A stretch of DNA of 6,109 bases from CAYVAP01 sp964343195. Its GTDB lineage: Bacteria; Bacteroidota; Bacteroidia; J057. The stretch spans positions 1 to 6,109 of the forward strand of contig CAYFIR010000216.1 of the NCBI GenBank assembly GCA_964343195.1, in the 5' to 3' direction. The notes under the pieces were generated by a model. The model worked only from the letters and a program-made list of their open reading frames with translations, was not told the DNA's origin and ran no database searches. Position numbers and translations under genes: made by a program. Positions 6,036-6,109 of this stretch are shown piece after piece; positions within the stretch are counted from its first letter, which is position 1; the number at the start of each line of letters is the position of its first letter.

Positions 6036-6109
6036 AGCGAAAGTATCGCTGCCTTTAGAGGCTGTTTAGGTTTTGGTGTTTCGAGGTCAAACGCAGGATT
6101 TTTGGTGGA

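Noticed and set aside
6036..6062. Terminator after the SIR2-like gene
   Set aside because: Two tiny hairpins (AGCGA/TCGCT and GCCT/AGGC) follow the stop, but the stems are 4-5 bp and no real T-tract follows, so read-through to a further gene cannot be excluded.
1..6109. Mobile element, CRISPR array, tRNA or phage remnant
   Set aside because: No transposase or integrase motif, regularly spaced repeat, or cloverleaf-like sequence was found on either strand.

Overview
The window looks like chromosomal DNA from a Bacteroidota bacterium. The best evidence is the secreted dehydrogenase-like protein at the left, which ends in a typical type IX secretion (T9SS) sorting domain, a system confined to that phylum. 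The genes also lack clear Shine-Dalgarno sequences, and a lipoprotein is present. The genus cannot be read from the sequence; a free-living, possibly marine or sediment lineage is only a guess.

Layout from left to right. Positions 1-230 carry no gene. They hold a rho-independent terminator for something entering from the left on the + strand, and an inverted repeat just past the 3' end of the first gene. At 231-1874 (-) is a T9SS-exported glucose/sorbosone dehydrogenase-like beta-propeller. It is divergent from 2083-2442 (+), a small SpoIIAA-like (STAS-fold) protein with its own hairpin terminator. That gene converges on 2584-3720 (-), an unrecognised lipoprotein with a helical N-terminal part and a beta-rich C-terminal part.

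The lipoprotein is divergent from a probable two-gene + strand unit separated by a 45 bp gap. The first gene, 4020-5021, is an APH-fold small-molecule kinase whose catalytic motifs resemble methylthioribose kinase. The second, 5067-6035, is a stand-alone SIR2-like NAD-binding protein with a lysine-rich tail. The roughly 300 bp leader of this unit contains several inverted repeats, including a 9-bp-arm dyad.

The first four genes look like ordinary chromosomal cargo with no visible functional link. The kinase-SIR2 pair is the only part that could be an uncharacterised system, since SIR2-like proteins of this kind are often NAD-consuming anti-phage effectors. The sequence alone shows adjacency and intact motifs, not function. 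The window ends 74 bp after the SIR2 gene, so any third partner would lie outside it. No tRNA, rRNA, CRISPR array, insertion sequence or integrase was seen.
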